Part shown: positions 25,968 to 33,329 of the stretch, one piece after another
Position numbering within the stretch: the first letter of the stretch is position 1
Layout: each line of letters begins with the position of its first letter
From: JAALLB01 sp017643495
GTDB lineage: Bacteria > Pseudomonadota > Alphaproteobacteria > Rhizobiales > Rhizobiaceae
Direction of reading: 5' to 3'
Length of the DNA: 64,000 bases
Assembly (NCBI GenBank): GCA_965216105.1
Contig: OZ244147.1
Location: 806,001 to 870,000, forward strand
The notes under the pieces: generated by a model
What the model saw: only the letters and a program-made list of their open reading frames with translations
Databases searched by the model: none
What the model was told of the DNA's origin: nothing
Translations under genes and position numbers: made by a program

Positions 25968-26534
25968 ATGAGAGAAATTCTGGATTGCATCGAACGGATG
26001 CTCAATGAAAACGGTAGTGACCTGTATGGTGGTGAAGCGGTAACCCAGACCCAACACGCCTTGCAATGCGCCCAGCTTGCTGAGGCTGAAAATGCATCGC
26101 CGGAGCTTGTGGCAGCCAGCTTGCTGCATGATATCGGGCATCTGCTTGATCCGGAGTTCAGGAATGAGCTTCAGCCGGATGAAGACATGGTTCATGAAGA
26201 CATGGGCGAAGCCTTTCTGGAAGACTGGTTTCCTGAAGCGGTCACGCAGCCGGTTCGGCTTCACGTTGATGCAAAACGATATCTTTGTGCAACTGATAGC
26301 GGATATCTGGCGAAATTGTCACCTGCATCCGTACACAGCCTGGAACTTCAGGGCGGGCCGATGAACGAGGCTGAAATTGCCGTTTTTGAAAAGAACAGGT
26401 TTTACATGGAAGCATTGAGGCTGCGCATTTGGGACGACTTGGCCAAGGATCCGGACATGGAGACCAGGCCGGTTGCCCATTTCATGGGATATGTGGAGCA
26501 AAGTCTTGATGTGCAACGCGGAAACAGAAACTGA
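25968..26534 (+). CDS. PhnZ-like HD-domain mixed-valent di-iron oxygenase
   Basis: A 188-residue HD-domain protein of the phosphonate-operon-associated HDIG group. PhnZ-type residues can be placed from memory of the family: Tyr20 and Glu23 (mobile lid), His30, His54-Asp55 in SLLHDIGHLL, His76 and His99 with a nearby Lys103. This set distinguishes PhnZ and TmpB oxygenases, which cleave the C-P bond of 1-hydroxyphosphonates with O2, from HD phosphohydrolases. The usual partner hydroxylase (PhnY or TmpA) is not in the window. The gene sits between phnM and phnN, 5 bases after phnM, so it is expressed with the lyase. The substrate is unknown; candidates are hydroxylated aminoethyl- or trimethylammonioethyl-phosphonates. 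Confidence 0.8.
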   Translation: MREILDCIERMLNENGSDLYGGEAVTQTQHALQCAQLAEAENASPELVAASLLHDIGHLLDPEFRNELQPDEDMVHEDMGEAFLEDWFPEAVTQPVRLHVDAKRYLCATDSGYLAKLSPASVHSLELQGGPMNEAEIAVFEKNRFYMEALRLRIWDDLAKDPDMETRPVAHFMGYVEQSLDVQRGNRN

Positions 26535-26553
26535 CAGCCCGGGAGACGAGGCT

Positions 26554-27135
26554 ATGGCAGGCATCTTTTTTGCAGTGGTTGGCGCCAGCGGCGTTGGCAA
26601 AGACTCAATTCTTGAGGGTGCCAGGGCACGCCTTGAGATAGAAGGCAACTTTTACTTTCCGACACGCCTCATTACACGGCCGGCCGACATGGGCGGTGAA
26701 GATCATCACAGCATCTCCAACGCGGACTTCGTACAGGCGGTTCGTGATGACAAGTTCAGCCTGTGGTGGTCAGCGCATGAATTGCATTATGCATTGCCGG
26801 ATGATGTGTATGACAAGCTGCGCCAGAATATACACGTCGTTGCAAATATCTCGCGCCGAATGGTCGAAGAGACGATTGTCCGCTTCAACCGGGTGGAAGT
26901 CATCGAGATTACAGCTTCACGGGAAATCATTCGAGATCGGCTAATGGCCCGGGGACGGGAATCTGAAGCAGAGATCATGGTGCGCCAGTTGCGGGAGATA
27001 AGCCCGGGTTGGGCAGCCAATGCCCATGTTACCCAGATCAAGAATGAAGGGACACTGGACGAGGCTGTCGAGAGTTTTGTTGATGCGGTTGTCAGGCTTT
27101 CAACACATGCCGTTCAACACGTTCGAAGGGCCTGA
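26554..27135 (+). CDS. phnN: Ribose 1,5-bisphosphate phosphokinase PhnN
   Basis: Phosphorylates ribose 1,5-bisphosphate to PRPP, the last step that recycles the ribose of the C-P lyase pathway. The 193-residue product begins at the ATG at 26554, preceded by GGGAGA; the P-loop VVGASGVGKDSIL then lies at the very N-terminus, as in the guanylate-kinase-like PhnN family. The pattern LITRPADMGGEDHHSI matches the substrate lid. A more upstream start would overlap the HD gene and is not needed. The last 44 bases overlap the 3' end of the convergent DUF1045 gene on the other strand. Confidence 0.93.
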   Translation: MAGIFFAVVGASGVGKDSILEGARARLEIEGNFYFPTRLITRPADMGGEDHHSISNADFVQAVRDDKFSLWWSAHELHYALPDDVYDKLRQNIHVVANISRRMVEETIVRFNRVEVIEITASREIIRDRLMARGRESEAEIMVRQLREISPGWAANAHVTQIKNEGTLDEAVESFVDAVVRLSTHAVQHVRRA

Positions 27136-27751
27136 CACCTCCCGGGTCTGCGTAAACTGAAATTGCATCAAGCATTACCGGCTCGCTAGGCAGAAGACCG
27201 GTTATTGCTCCAAGTGCAGCTTCAAGCCGGCTGTCCGCCAGTTGTGAAGTCAGGGTCATGTGGAAACGGAAAGCATCGCCGACATAGGGATAGCCCCATG
27301 CTTCCATGTTCTGCATCAATTCCGGGGCAAGCATGCCGCGTTTGTCCCGTTCAGCCTGTGTCAGGGGCGCACGAAACCTGTCCAGTTCACGGACACAGGA
27401 CCAGGCGGTTTTCGATATGTCGTCGTGCAGTTCCGGTTCAACAGTCAGGGCCAGAAACCGGCCAATCCTGCGTGGTTTCAATATGCCTAGCGGGACCGGT
27501 TTCAGTTTTTCTGAAAGGGCCTGAACACTGTTGTTGAAATCTGTGAAGGTGCAGTCTTCGCGAAGCCGCATCGGCGCTTTCAAGGTTGCATGAAAGCCGT
27601 ATTTTCTGGGTGTTTCAACATAGGGCGTCGGAGCCTTGCCCGTCCAACCGGCTGCTGCATCCATGCCGAACCACTCCTGGCCGAAACGAGCAAGTGGTGA
27701 GCCGGGAGGTGGTTCAAAATACACAGCGTAGCGTTGATAGGTCTTTGACAA
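27092..27751 (-). CDS. Phosphonate metabolism protein, 2H phosphoesterase (DUF1045)
   Basis: A 219-residue protein of the 2H phosphoesterase superfamily. Two His-x-Thr motifs are present, in KYGFHATLKAPMRL and in FRFHMTLTSQL, which form the catalytic pair for cyclic phosphate esters. Members of this DUF1045 group occur in C-P lyase operons. No PhnP (metallo-beta-lactamase-type phosphoribosyl cyclic phosphodiesterase) is encoded here, so this protein may open ribose 1,2-cyclic phosphate 5-phosphate in its place; that is inference. The start is a TTG at 27751, with only a weak GGAA upstream; the family begins with a similar N-terminus. The end overlaps phnN tail to tail by 44 bases. Confidence 0.85.
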   Translation of the reverse strand: MSKTYQRYAVYFEPPPGSPLARFGQEWFGMDAAAGWTGKAPTPYVETPRKYGFHATLKAPMRLREDCTFTDFNNSVQALSEKLKPVPLGILKPRRIGRFLALTVEPELHDDISKTAWSCVRELDRFRAPLTQAERDKRGMLAPELMQNMEAWGYPYVGDAFRFHMTLTSQLADSRLEAALGAITGLLPSEPVMLDAISVYADPGGVRPFERVERHVLKA

Positions 27752-27796
27752 GCTTGCCGTTCCGTAATGGCGAAGATTCCATGTGGCAGGGCTAAA

Positions 27797-28612
27797 TCAG
27801 ATAGCCCATTTGCGCAATTGCTGGGAGAGAATATCAATCAGGCTGATCGATACAACGATTATGATCATGATCGCTGCGGTTTCTGCATATGCGAAACTGC
27901 GTATGTTTTCCCATAGGGACTGGCCTATGCCGCCACCGCCTACAATCCCCAGAACAGTGGCAGAGCGGACATTGGTTTCAAACCTGTACAAGCCGAAAGA
28001 GATCCAGTGTGGAGTGACCTGTGGCACTACGCCAAAGATGATCTCCTGGAGTTTGCTCGCGCCGGTTGCCCGAATACCTTCAACCGGTCTTGGATCAATG
28101 GCCTCAACCGACTCTGAAAACAGTTTGGCGATCACACCGAGATTGTGAACGAACAGTGCCATTACACCGGCAAAGGGACCAAGACCAACGGCGACAACAA
28201 AGAGAAGGGCGAAGACAATTTCATTGATTGCACGACAGGCATCCATGATGCGGCGGATGGGTTGTACGACCCAGAAAGGACAAATGTTGGATGAGGACAG
28301 GATGGCGAACGGTATGCCGACGACGATTGCAAGAAATGTTCCCCAGATGGCAATCTGGATGGTTACCACCATGTCGGCAAAGTAAATATCCCAATCGCGG
28401 AAATTGGGTGAAAGGAAGCCGCTGGCAAACTGGGCCATGTTGCCGGCATCTGTAAACAGGTTCACCCAGCGATGCATTTCGACCGGGTTCCAACTCCAGG
28501 CCAGCAGAATGGCGATAACGCCCATTGTCAGCCAGCTTGCCGAGCGGGTTGCCAGGGGTTCCCTGGGAATTGCAACCGGTTTGCTGTTCAGTCCTGGAAT
28601 GTCGATTTTCAT
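27797..28612 (-). CDS. phnE: Phosphonate ABC transporter permease PhnE
   Basis: Inner-membrane permease of the phosphonate importer PhnCDE. The 271-residue protein has about six hydrophobic spans, and the EAA-type loop that contacts the ATPase reads EGIRATGASKLQEIIFGVVPQV. A further family feature is NEIVFALLFVVAVGLGPFAG. It is the only permease gene in the cluster, so the channel is presumably a homodimer. It is transcribed after phnC and phnD on the minus strand, with a hairpin in the gap of about 80 bases after phnD that may lower its expression relative to the binding protein. Confidence 0.94.
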   Translation of the reverse strand: MKIDIPGLNSKPVAIPREPLATRSASWLTMGVIAILLAWSWNPVEMHRWVNLFTDAGNMAQFASGFLSPNFRDWDIYFADMVVTIQIAIWGTFLAIVVGIPFAILSSSNICPFWVVQPIRRIMDACRAINEIVFALLFVVAVGLGPFAGVMALFVHNLGVIAKLFSESVEAIDPRPVEGIRATGASKLQEIIFGVVPQVTPHWISFGLYRFETNVRSATVLGIVGGGGIGQSLWENIRSFAYAETAAIMIIIVVSISLIDILSQQLRKWAI

Positions 28613-28634
28613 GGTGAAACTGTCCGTAAATAAA

Positions 28635-28671
28635 GGACCCGTCAGCAGAGAGGGGGGAAGCCGACGGGTCC
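28635..28671 (-). terminator. Hairpin between phnD and phnE (attenuator or processing site)
   Basis: A perfect 9-bp stem, GGACCCGTC with GACGGGTCC, encloses a 19-base loop and is followed on the minus strand by TTTATTTA. It lies between phnD and phnE. This is typical of partial termination or mRNA stabilisation that favours the abundant binding protein over the permease. Confidence 0.65.
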
Positions 28672-28692
28672 GGTTCTAAGCAGGCTGCGGGA

Positions 28693-29694
28693 TTATAGGC
28701 TTGGGACTTCGTCCGCCAGCTTGCTTATCTCGTCGACCTTCTGCTGAAGTTCGGCCAGTTTCGCCTTCTTCTCTTCTTCGCTGAGCTTCTCGTCGCTACG
28801 AACCTTCAGCATGTCCTTGTTGTAGGACAGGATGCGGATCGGGTAGAGCTGGGCATCGGATGAAGGACGGAACGGTGCCCACTGGAGTTCACCGAGAACG
28901 CTGCGTGCTTCTGCAATTTCTTCCGGTGTGCCATTGCGGCCATAAGTCATGAAGAACTTGTAGATTTTTGCTTTTGCCTCATCACCAAGGTCTTCACGCC
29001 ACACGATCGGGTCAGACGGGATGAGTGGCGATTTCCAGATTACCTTGAGCTTGCCGTGTGCTTCCGGATCAGTGATTTCGAGGCGTCGCATATTCTCTGT
29101 GTTGTTGGTGGCAACATCAACCAATTTGTTGGCGGCGGACATGGCGTTCGACTGGTGGTTTGCGTTGCGAACCGTTTTGAAGCACTCGGAAGGGTTCACA
29201 TTGTTGCGTGCGAAAATGTATGTGGTCGGAACCAGAAAACCGGAAGTGGAGTTCGGGTCACCAATGCCGAAATTGAGAGAACCGTCACACTTGAGAACAT
29301 CGTCGACTGATGTCAGCGGGCTGTCCTTGTGGGTGACCAGAAGTGACCAGTAACCGGGATTTCCGTCACCATCGACTGTCTGGGCGAAGATCTCACCATC
29401 GGCACGGTCAACAGCTTCCATGGCTGACTTGTTGCCGAACCATGCGACCTGAACCTTGTCGAAGCGCATGCCTTCAATCACGCCGGCATAATCCGGGGCG
29501 AAGAATGCATTGATCTTGATGCCGGTTTCCTCCTGCATGGCATCGAGGAAAGGCTGCCATGTGCTTTTCAGGTTGGAGCTGGATTCGGTTGAAATGATGC
29601 CGAAATTGATTTCCTTGACTTCATCTGCGTAGGCAATGGTTGCCGACAGTGAACCGGCAGCCAATACGGCAGCCATCAGGCTTTGCTTGAACAT
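28693..29694 (-). CDS. phnD: Phosphonate ABC transporter substrate-binding protein PhnD
   Basis: Periplasmic binding protein of 333 residues. The ATG at 29694 begins a clear signal peptide (MFKQSLMAAVLAAGSLSATIAYA) in outline: two basic-side residues, a hydrophobic core, and an Ala-Tyr-Ala cleavage site. The mature part has the PhnD pattern INFGIISTESSSNLKSTWQ and VAWFGNKSAMEAV, which forms the phosphonate pocket, and GDPNSTSGFLVPTTYIF. A C-terminal Lys/Glu-rich helix of about 35 residues follows. A frame continuing upstream to 29838 lacks any ribosome-binding site. It follows phnC by 40 bases. The substrate range (2-aminoethylphosphonate or broad) cannot be told. Confidence 0.94.
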   Translation of the reverse strand: MFKQSLMAAVLAAGSLSATIAYADEVKEINFGIISTESSSNLKSTWQPFLDAMQEETGIKINAFFAPDYAGVIEGMRFDKVQVAWFGNKSAMEAVDRADGEIFAQTVDGDGNPGYWSLLVTHKDSPLTSVDDVLKCDGSLNFGIGDPNSTSGFLVPTTYIFARNNVNPSECFKTVRNANHQSNAMSAANKLVDVATNNTENMRRLEITDPEAHGKLKVIWKSPLIPSDPIVWREDLGDEAKAKIYKFFMTYGRNGTPEEIAEARSVLGELQWAPFRPSSDAQLYPIRILSYNKDMLKVRSDEKLSEEEKKAKLAELQQKVDEISKLADEVPSL

Positions 29695-29734
29695 TGAATT
29701 CTCCTGTTTTCGAACGTTGCAAATTCGTTTTGGT

Positions 29735-30583
29735 TTACGCCAGAGCAGGCTTGAGAGCTGGCGATTTGGGTTTTGTAACTGTTGGCTTGTTGCCAGCCTG
29801 CATTCCGGGAAGGAAAAGCTCCTCGCTTTCCGCTCCATAAAGCTCGCCGAGAAACTCGGGGGTCAGACGTTCCGAAGGGCCGTCATAGACAACCTCGCCA
29901 TTTCTCAGCGCAATTGTTCTCGGGCAATAATTCAGCGCATATTCAACCTGATGAAGCGATACGAGGACTGTAATCCGGTCTTTCTGGTTGAGTTCACGAA
30001 GTATGTTCATGACCTTGCGCGCTGAAGAGGGGTCAAGGGACGCGATCGGTTCGTCAGCGATAAGGAGTTTGGCGCCCTGTACCAGTGTTCTTGCAATCGC
30101 TGCCCGCTGTTGCTGGCCGCCGGATAGCGTGGAGCCGCGTTGCAGTGCCTGGGGAGCAATGCCCACCCGCTCCAGAGCTTCCATTGCGGTCTGTTTCTGG
30201 TCTTTGCTGAACAGGCCAAGCGTCCCTTTCCAGCGGGGCATGGTGCCAAGATTGCCGAGCAATACATTGGTGAGTACCTTGAGACGGCTTACAAGGTTGA
30301 ATTGCTGGAATACGACACCGACCCGTGAACGCAATTTTCTTGCATTTGCCGTGATGCGACCACCGCGCTGCATGGTGTCTCCGAAAATCACCACGGATGA
30401 CCCGGCATTGCGATCGGATTCCACAAGTCCTGCTATGTGCCTGAGAAGTGTTGACTTGCCCGACCCGGAAGCGCCAATCAGGGCAACCATTTCGCCGTCT
30501 TCCACGTCTACGGAAACATTGTCCAGGGCGCGATTTTTTGCGCCAAAGGTCTTCGACAGGTTTTTGACCGTCACAGCCTTCAT
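29735..30583 (-). CDS. phnC: Phosphonate ABC transporter ATP-binding protein PhnC
   Basis: ATPase of the phosphonate importer, 282 residues from the ATG at 30583. Walker A is GASGSGKST, the signature is LSGGQQQRAAIARTL, Walker B is LLIADEPIASLD, and the switch region is LVSLHQVEYAL, as in PhnC. The C-terminus has a 40-residue extension rich in Lys, Pro and Ala (KPTVTKPKSPALKPALA) that looks disordered. It is the first gene of the minus-strand phnCDE operon. A set of 11-base Pho-box-like repeats begins 52 bases upstream. The alternative GTG/ATG 15 bases further upstream gives no better ribosome-binding site. Confidence 0.94.
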   Translation of the reverse strand: MKAVTVKNLSKTFGAKNRALDNVSVDVEDGEMVALIGASGSGKSTLLRHIAGLVESDRNAGSSVVIFGDTMQRGGRITANARKLRSRVGVVFQQFNLVSRLKVLTNVLLGNLGTMPRWKGTLGLFSKDQKQTAMEALERVGIAPQALQRGSTLSGGQQQRAAIARTLVQGAKLLIADEPIASLDPSSARKVMNILRELNQKDRITVLVSLHQVEYALNYCPRTIALRNGEVVYDGPSERLTPEFLGELYGAESEELFLPGMQAGNKPTVTKPKSPALKPALA

Positions 30584-30634
30584 GATTGAGCATCCCACCG
30601 CTTTTTCAAATCGTCAGGACCCTGCATAAATGGC

Positions 30635-30678
30635 TTGTATGACAGTTCTTGAAATATTGAATGACGGTTTGGTGACAC
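30635..30678 (-). promoter_or_regulatory. Pho box array upstream of phnC
   Basis: On the minus strand four consecutive 11-base units occur: GTGTCACCAAA, CCGTCATTCAA, TATTTCAAGAA, CTGTCATACAA. Three of the four match the PhoB half-site in phase. The array ends 52 bases before the phnC ATG, the usual place of a PhoB-activated promoter. Found by eye. Confidence 0.7.
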
Positions 30679-30725
30679 CTGTGGAGAAGCCGGATGTGCC
30701 CATTACAAGTGTGCTGAAGCCATGA

Positions 30726-30747
30726 CTGTCTTCATGCTGTTACATTG
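30726..30747 (+). promoter_or_regulatory. Candidate Pho box upstream of phnX
   Basis: Two adjacent 11-base units, CTGTCTTCATG and CTGTTACATTG, resemble PhoB half-sites; the second deviates at one core base. They end 46 bases before the phnX ATG. Together with the phnC array they make the 209-base gap look like a back-to-back Pho-regulated promoter region. Confidence 0.4.
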
Positions 30748-30792
30748 AGGATGCATCCAGATGATTTTCTGGAAGAATTCGGAGCAGGAAGC

Positions 30793-31590
30793 ATGAAATA
30801 CAAGGCAGCAATATTTGACTGGGCGGGGACCATGGTTGACTTCGGATCATTTGCTCCGATGGGCGCGTTTGTGGAGGTGTTCGCAGAGTTTGGTATGGAG
30901 ATCAGTGTTGAACAGGCACGCGAACCCATGGGCATGGCCAAACGTGACCATATCGCTGCCATCCTGAACATGCCGGATGTCTCAAGGCGTTACAAAGAAA
31001 CCTATGGACACTTGCCCGATGATGCGGCGATTGACCGTATCTATGACATTTTCGTTCCCCTCAATGAAAAGGTTGCCGGCCGTCATGCAGGTCTTGTTCC
31101 CGGTGCCCGTGACACTGTTGAATGGTTGCGCAAGAGGGGAATGAAAGTCGGTTCCACGACGGGGTATACCCGCTCGATCATGGAACATGTTTTGCCGGTT
31201 GCCGCCGATCAGGGATATGAGCCCGACAATCTGGTTTGTAGTGATGAGGTAAAGAATGGTCGCCCCGCCGCAGATGCGATGATCAAATGCTTCTCCGATC
31301 TCGGGATTGATGATCCTGCCAGTGTGATCAAGGTTGATGATACAGAGCCGGGTATCGGAGAAGGCGTTTCGGCCGGATGTCTGACTGTCGGGGTGATGCT
31401 TTCCGGCAACTATGCGGGCAAACACCCGAAAGAAATTGCCGAAATGGATGAAGCTGAACTGGACGAAGTCCGCAAGCTGGCAGGGGCGCGATTAAAGGAA
31501 GCGGGCGCCGACCACCTGATCGATACCGTGGCTGAATTGCCATCCCTCATCGAGAGACTGGAGATGGAAGCCAGTGTTTCGTCAGCCTGA
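30793..31590 (+). CDS. phnX: Phosphonoacetaldehyde hydrolase
   Basis: HAD-superfamily enzyme that splits phosphonoacetaldehyde into acetaldehyde and phosphate through a Schiff base. From the ATG at 30793 it has 265 residues. The nucleophile Asp9 is in AIFDWAGTMVD, and the Schiff-base Lys50 is in EPMGMAKRDHI, each three positions earlier than in the well-studied Bacillus enzyme. The later HAD motifs are STTGYTR and KVDDTEPGIGEG. A frame continuing to 30745 has no family similarity and was rejected. No transaminase (PhnW) or PbfA gene is in the window, so the aldehyde must come from elsewhere or from another route. It is divergent from phnC. Confidence 0.94.
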   Translation: MKYKAAIFDWAGTMVDFGSFAPMGAFVEVFAEFGMEISVEQAREPMGMAKRDHIAAILNMPDVSRRYKETYGHLPDDAAIDRIYDIFVPLNEKVAGRHAGLVPGARDTVEWLRKRGMKVGSTTGYTRSIMEHVLPVAADQGYEPDNLVCSDEVKNGRPAADAMIKCFSDLGIDDPASVIKVDDTEPGIGEGVSAGCLTVGVMLSGNYAGKHPKEIAEMDEAELDEVRKLAGARLKEAGADHLIDTVAELPSLIERLEMEASVSSA

Positions 31591-31744
31591 CGGGTGAACG
31601 CTGCTTCCATGGGTTTTTGCACAGCTATCATACAATGAGGTTCGTGCATGCCTGTAGAACAGGTTAACATGCGTTCGGAACCGGTTGTCACGAAAGGCAG
31701 GCTGGTTTGCAGGCAGGCAGCATTGAACCGAGAGGCAGGAATTC

Positions 31745-32128
31745 ATGAGCAAACTCAAACTGGCACTGGTTGCACATGATGCATGCAAACCGAAACTGGT
31801 GGAATGGGCAAGCAATCACAGGGATTTTCTGCTCGAGACAAGGATCGTTGCTACCGGAACCACTGGCGAGCGTCTCAAGGAAGCTATCCCGGCGCTTGAT
31901 ATTACAGCTTGCAAGAGCGGCCCCTTGGGCGGGGACCAGCAGATTGGCGCAATGATTTGCGAGAGCAGGCTGGACGGCCTGATTTTCTTTATCGATTCCC
32001 TGTCACCCATGCCGCATGATGTGGACGTGAAGGCACTGACACGGTTGGCAATCGTCTACAATCTGCCGTTTGCCTGCAACGAGGCGACAGCAGACTGTAT
32101 CATCCATGAATTTCAGAGGAATGCCTGA
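31745..32128 (+). CDS. mgsA: Methylglyoxal synthase
   Basis: Converts dihydroxyacetone phosphate to methylglyoxal and free phosphate. The 127-residue protein contains the family signature GPLGGDQQIGAMI with catalytic Asp64, and the PMPHDVDVKALTRL block with His91 and Asp94; the N-terminal His11-Asp12 is present as well. The enzyme is known to be inhibited by phosphate, so it works when phosphate is scarce and returns phosphate from triose phosphates. That makes its place next to phosphonate genes suggestive. It has AGAGGCAGGA before its ATG and is followed by a strong hairpin. Confidence 0.95.
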   Translation: MSKLKLALVAHDACKPKLVEWASNHRDFLLETRIVATGTTGERLKEAIPALDITACKSGPLGGDQQIGAMICESRLDGLIFFIDSLSPMPHDVDVKALTRLAIVYNLPFACNEATADCIIHEFQRNA

Positions 32129-32135
32129 AATCTGG

Positions 32136-32160
32136 CCGGAGGGTCCAACCCTCCGGATTT
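32136..32160. terminator. Bidirectional terminator between mgsA and comE
   Basis: Perfect 8-bp stem CCGGAGGG / CCCTCCGG with a 5-base loop, followed by ATTTGTTT on the plus strand. It sits in the 41-base gap between the convergent mgsA and comE genes and could stop transcription from both sides. Confidence 0.75.
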
Positions 32161-32169
32161 GTTTCATGA

Positions 32170-32733
32170 TCATGCGTTGCGCTTGGCAACTTCTTCCATG
32201 AAGCGGTGACGGATAACCGGAGCATCAAGTTCGATGACGGGTACCTGGATATTGCCGCTTTCGCATTTGCACACGATAATTGTCATCTCGTCGGCAGCAA
32301 GGGCGGCTTTCATCACGTCCACTGCTTCTTCTGCCTGACATTCGACAACATTTTCGCAACCGCAGGCACGGGCAACTTCGGTCAGGGAAGTTTTCTTGCC
32401 GGCATATGTGGGCTGGTCACCGGTCGACCCGTAAGATCCGTTGTCAACGATAAACAGGATGAAATTCTTTGCAGGGTTGTTGCCGATTGTCGGCAGGGTG
32501 CCCAGATTGGTCAGAACCGAACCGTCTCCGTCGATCGAGATGACCTTTGCCTTTTGCGACAAGGCAAGGCCAAGGCCGATTGATGAAGAAAGCCCCATCG
32601 TTCCGAGCATGTAGAAGTTTGACGGCTGGTCATCCATCATGTGGAGTTCCTGACTGGGAAGCCCGATGTTTGACACAACAAGCTCGTCAGTGATGAGCGG
32701 GATCAGGTTTTTGAGAACCTCACTTCTAATCAT
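32170..32733 (-). CDS. comE: Sulfopyruvate decarboxylase beta subunit (ComE-like, TPP-binding)
   Basis: A 187-residue C-terminal-type TPP enzyme subunit. The thiamine diphosphate and Mg site is IDGDGSVLTNLGTLPTIGNN, with VDNGSYG after it, and the dimer-interface block is MLGTMGLSSSIGLGLALSQ. Paired with the ComD-like protein it should decarboxylate sulfopyruvate to sulfoacetaldehyde; the closely related phosphonopyruvate decarboxylase makes phosphonoacetaldehyde, the substrate of the nearby PhnX, and cannot be excluded by eye. It starts one base after the comD stop and ends before the shared terminator with mgsA. Confidence 0.82.
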   Translation of the reverse strand: MIRSEVLKNLIPLITDELVVSNIGLPSQELHMMDDQPSNFYMLGTMGLSSSIGLGLALSQKAKVISIDGDGSVLTNLGTLPTIGNNPAKNFILFIVDNGSYGSTGDQPTYAGKKTSLTEVARACGCENVVECQAEEAVDVMKAALAADEMTIIVCKCESGNIQVPVIELDAPVIRHRFMEEVAKRNA

Positions 32734-32734
32734 G

Positions 32735-33232
32735 TCAGTATCCTCCCCAGAAATTGGAATCCGTCAGGATCGCAGTCGGTTTGCGGCTCATGTATGTGTG
32801 GTTGAGAATTGTGTCGAGTTCATCCACATCATCCGGAGTATGGAAGTGGTAAGTCTGGATGTTGAGCTGATTGAGCAATGCTTTTGTGTGAACGGCCATT
32901 TCTACCTGGCAGGCAACACGCTCACCAAGTTCACCACGGTAACTGATGATCATCGGCAGTGGGATGGTGTAATACTGGATGAGGGTGGCAAGCGTATTGA
33001 TGGTAACGCCTATTGCTGTGTTCTGCATGATGATGGCAGGCCGCTTGCCTCCCATATAGGCACCGGCACACAAGCCCATGCCTTCATCTTCCTTGTTTGA
33101 AGGAACATGCAGGATGTCATCGCTCTTTTCTACAAGGTCAATGACGCCTGCAAGCTGCTTGCAGGGTACGGTAGTGACGAACTCCACCTTGTTTTTGACA
33201 AGGCTGTCGACGATTTTCTGATTTACGGACAC
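32735..33232 (-). CDS. comD: Sulfopyruvate decarboxylase alpha subunit (ComD-like)
   Basis: A 165-residue N-terminal-type TPP enzyme subunit. The pyrimidine-binding region with the activating Glu is VPSNKEDEGMGLCAGAYMGG, followed by PAIIMQNTAIGVTINTL. The partner subunit is encoded directly downstream. The split alpha/beta arrangement is that of ComDE. The start is a GTG at 33232 with GGGAG about 10 bases upstream. A 97-base AT-rich gap separates it from the LysR gene and may carry its own promoter, so comDE can be controlled apart from the sau-like genes. Confidence 0.82.
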   Translation of the reverse strand: MSVNQKIVDSLVKNKVEFVTTVPCKQLAGVIDLVEKSDDILHVPSNKEDEGMGLCAGAYMGGKRPAIIMQNTAIGVTINTLATLIQYYTIPLPMIISYRGELGERVACQVEMAVHTKALLNQLNIQTYHFHTPDDVDELDTILNHTYMSRKPTAILTDSNFWGGY

Positions 33233-33286
33233 GCTGGAAACTCCCGGATTAGGATGTCTGCGATGGCAGTTAGAATTAAATCATAT

Positions 33287-33303
33287 CTTTACGCAAGACA
33301 AAG
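33287..33303. promoter_or_regulatory. Possible LysR-type binding site before comD
   Basis: CTTTACGCAAGACAAAG is an interrupted dyad (CTTT-N9-AAAG, containing T-N11-A) in the AT-rich gap between the LysR gene and comD. It is the kind of site LysR regulators bind, but such patterns occur by chance. Confidence 0.25.
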
Positions 33304-33329
33304 TTTCTTAATGATTGATAAAGCTCTGC

